Below, piece after piece: positions 4,842 to 5,697 of a stretch of 5,697 nt of DNA. The notes under the pieces were generated by a model. The model was not told the DNA's origin, made no database searches, and saw nothing but the letters and a program-made list of their open reading frames with translations. Within the stretch, counting starts at the first letter, position 1; the number at the start of each line of letters is the position of its first letter. The DNA comes from Phascolarctobacterium sp. (lineage in GTDB: Bacteria > Bacillota > Negativicutes > Acidaminococcales > Acidaminococcaceae), in contig JAIHZV010000090.1 in the NCBI GenBank assembly GCA_022718015.1, forward strand, positions 1-5,697. The letters are read 5' to 3'. The position numbers and the translations under genes were made by a program.

Positions 4842-5441
4842 CTACATCGTCCTTCTGTTTTCCAAGGCCTTGGACAAGGTTATCTCGTCAGCATATTCCA
4901 GATCGCCGCCCATCGGCAGGCCATGCGCAATACGGCTGACGGTAATACCAATCGGCTTTAAAAGCTGTGCCAGATACGTGGCTGTCGCCTCGCCCTCCAC
5001 ATCAGAGTTCGTCGCGATAATCACCTCGCTGACGGACTCCTGCTGCAGACGCAGCAAAAGCTCGCGAATGCGCAGCTTGTCCGGCCCAATGCCATCCAAA
5101 GGCGAAAGCACGCCATGCAGCACATGATACAGTCCATGATAGCCATGGCTGCGCTCCATCGCCGCAATATCCTGCGGCTGCTCTACGACGCAGATCGTGA
5201 ACTGGTCACGCTTTTCGTCGCAGCAGATTTCGCACTGCTCGCCATCCGTCAGATTAAAGCAGCGGCTGCAATAGTGAATCTGCTCCTTCGCACCGCTGAG
5301 CGCTGCCGCCAGCTGACGCACATCCTCCGCAGGCATATCAATCACATGATAGGCCAGACGCATAGCCGTTTTCGAGCCTATGCCAGGAAGCCTGCGCAGC
5401 TGCTCGTACAAATTGGCCAGCGGCCTGATCATCCTTGCCAT
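4842..5441 (-). CDS. recR: Recombination mediator protein RecR
   Basis: The 199-residue protein has the full RecR architecture: an N-terminal helix-hairpin-helix with LPGIGSKTAMRLA (18-30), a four-cysteine zinc site (C58, C61, C70, C73), a Toprim domain beginning CVVEQPQDI (84-92) with YHVLHGVLSPLDGIGP (105-120) and EGEATATYLA (149-158), and the C-terminal GLPMGGDLEYADEITL (174-189). RecR forms a ring and works with RecO and RecF to load RecA on SSB-coated single-stranded DNA during gap repair. It starts four bases after the ybaB stop with no good ribosome site (only AAGAAA before the ATG), so translation is probably coupled to ybaB; Met4 is an alternative start. Family-typical length and all key residues are present. 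Confidence 0.97.
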   Translation of the reverse strand: MARMIRPLANLYEQLRRLPGIGSKTAMRLAYHVIDMPAEDVRQLAAALSGAKEQIHYCSRCFNLTDGEQCEICCDEKRDQFTICVVEQPQDIAAMERSHGYHGLYHVLHGVLSPLDGIGPDKLRIRELLLRLQQESVSEVIIATNSDVEGEATATYLAQLLKPIGITVSRIAHGLPMGGDLEYADEITLSKALENRRTM

Positions 5442-5445
5442 TTTC

Positions 5446-5697
5446 TTAGAACATGCCCGGCAGCTTCATACCGCCAGTAACCTTGGACATTTCCTTCTCG
5501 GTCATTTCGTCGATTTGCTTCATGCCATCGTTGATAGCGGTGAGGATCATATCCTCCAGCATCTCCACATCCTCCGGATCAACAGCGGACGGATTGATTT
5601 TGATGGATTTCAGCTCTTTTTTACCATTAACAACTACGGTAACAGCACCGCCGCCTACGGAAGTTTCTACAGTACGGCTCTTCATTTCCTCCTGCAT
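5446..5697 (-). CDS. YbaB/EbfC-family nucleoid-associated protein (5' end outside the window)
   Basis: Eighty-three residues are visible, ending GGMKLPGMF before a TAA stop. They cover the conserved core: TVETSVGGGAVTVVVNGKKE (9-28), the INPS segment (34-37) and EMLEDMILTAINDGMKQ (45-61), followed by the helical tail. YbaB proteins are usually about 100-110 residues and start with a Met/Gln-rich helix (…KQAQKMQ…), so the Met at the window edge is very likely internal, with 20-25 residues missing. YbaB dimers bind DNA in tweezer fashion and influence nucleoid structure; their exact role next to recR is unclear. Placement between dnaX and recR is conserved across many bacteria, so dnaX is expected just beyond the window. 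Confidence 0.92.
   Translation of the reverse strand: MQEEMKSRTVETSVGGGAVTVVVNGKKELKSIKINPSAVDPEDVEMLEDMILTAINDGMKQIDEMTEKEMSKVTGGMKLPGMF

Noticed and set aside
4380..4961. Plus-strand open frame of 193 codons across the bofA region
   Set aside because: It crosses the bofA-recR junction, antisense to both, covers a terminator, and shows no recognisable protein features.
1..5697. CRISPR array, tRNA or rRNA, insertion sequence, prophage or defence genes
   Set aside because: No regularly spaced repeats, cloverleaf, transposase-like protein or terminal inverted repeats were seen, and nearly all coding space is taken by housekeeping families.

Overview
The window reads as ordinary chromosomal DNA of a low-to-mid GC Firmicute. 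All six genes I can support lie on the minus strand, so transcription runs from high to low coordinates. Evidence for a Firmicute is a BofA-family protein directly after recR, a DegV protein, an LCP wall-assembly enzyme with a LytR_C tail, and ybaB-recR-bofA gene order as in Bacillus (which has yaaL between recR and bofA). The style of the proteins suggests the Negativicutes (Acidaminococcaceae/Selenomonadales-like), but this is an impression from sequence, not a database result.

Reading in the direction of transcription: (1) 5697-4447 holds the 3' part of a DNA-metabolism operon: ybaB (5' end outside the window), recR and a bofA-like membrane protein gene, closed by a large branched terminator. 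dnaX is expected just upstream, outside the window. (2) 4420-3009 is a single-gene unit: two direct repeats, a good sigma-A-type promoter, a dicarboxylate/glutamate-type sodium (or proton) symporter of the DAACS family, and a GAAA-loop terminator. (3) 2970-793 is a two-gene unit: a Nudix hydrolase of the CoA-pyrophosphatase type followed 16 bases later by an LCP-family wall-polymer ligase with an unusual Glu/Lys-rich linker, closed by a long hairpin at the stop codon. (4) 844-1 holds a 350-base regulatory region followed by the first 164 codons of a DegV-family fatty-acid-binding protein gene, which runs off the window.

The genes are mostly housekeeping: recombination repair (recR, ybaB), cofactor turnover (Nudix), wall polymer attachment (LCP), carboxylate uptake (DAACS) and probably exogenous fatty-acid use (DegV). 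I see no mobile element, CRISPR array, RNA gene of a known class, toxin-antitoxin pair or defence system, and I do not think the window holds a new multi-gene system. The parts most worth a second look are non-coding: the layered promoter/terminator/dyad region before degV (495-844), which predicts a very short RNA, and the paired 12-base repeats exactly upstream of the transporter promoter.
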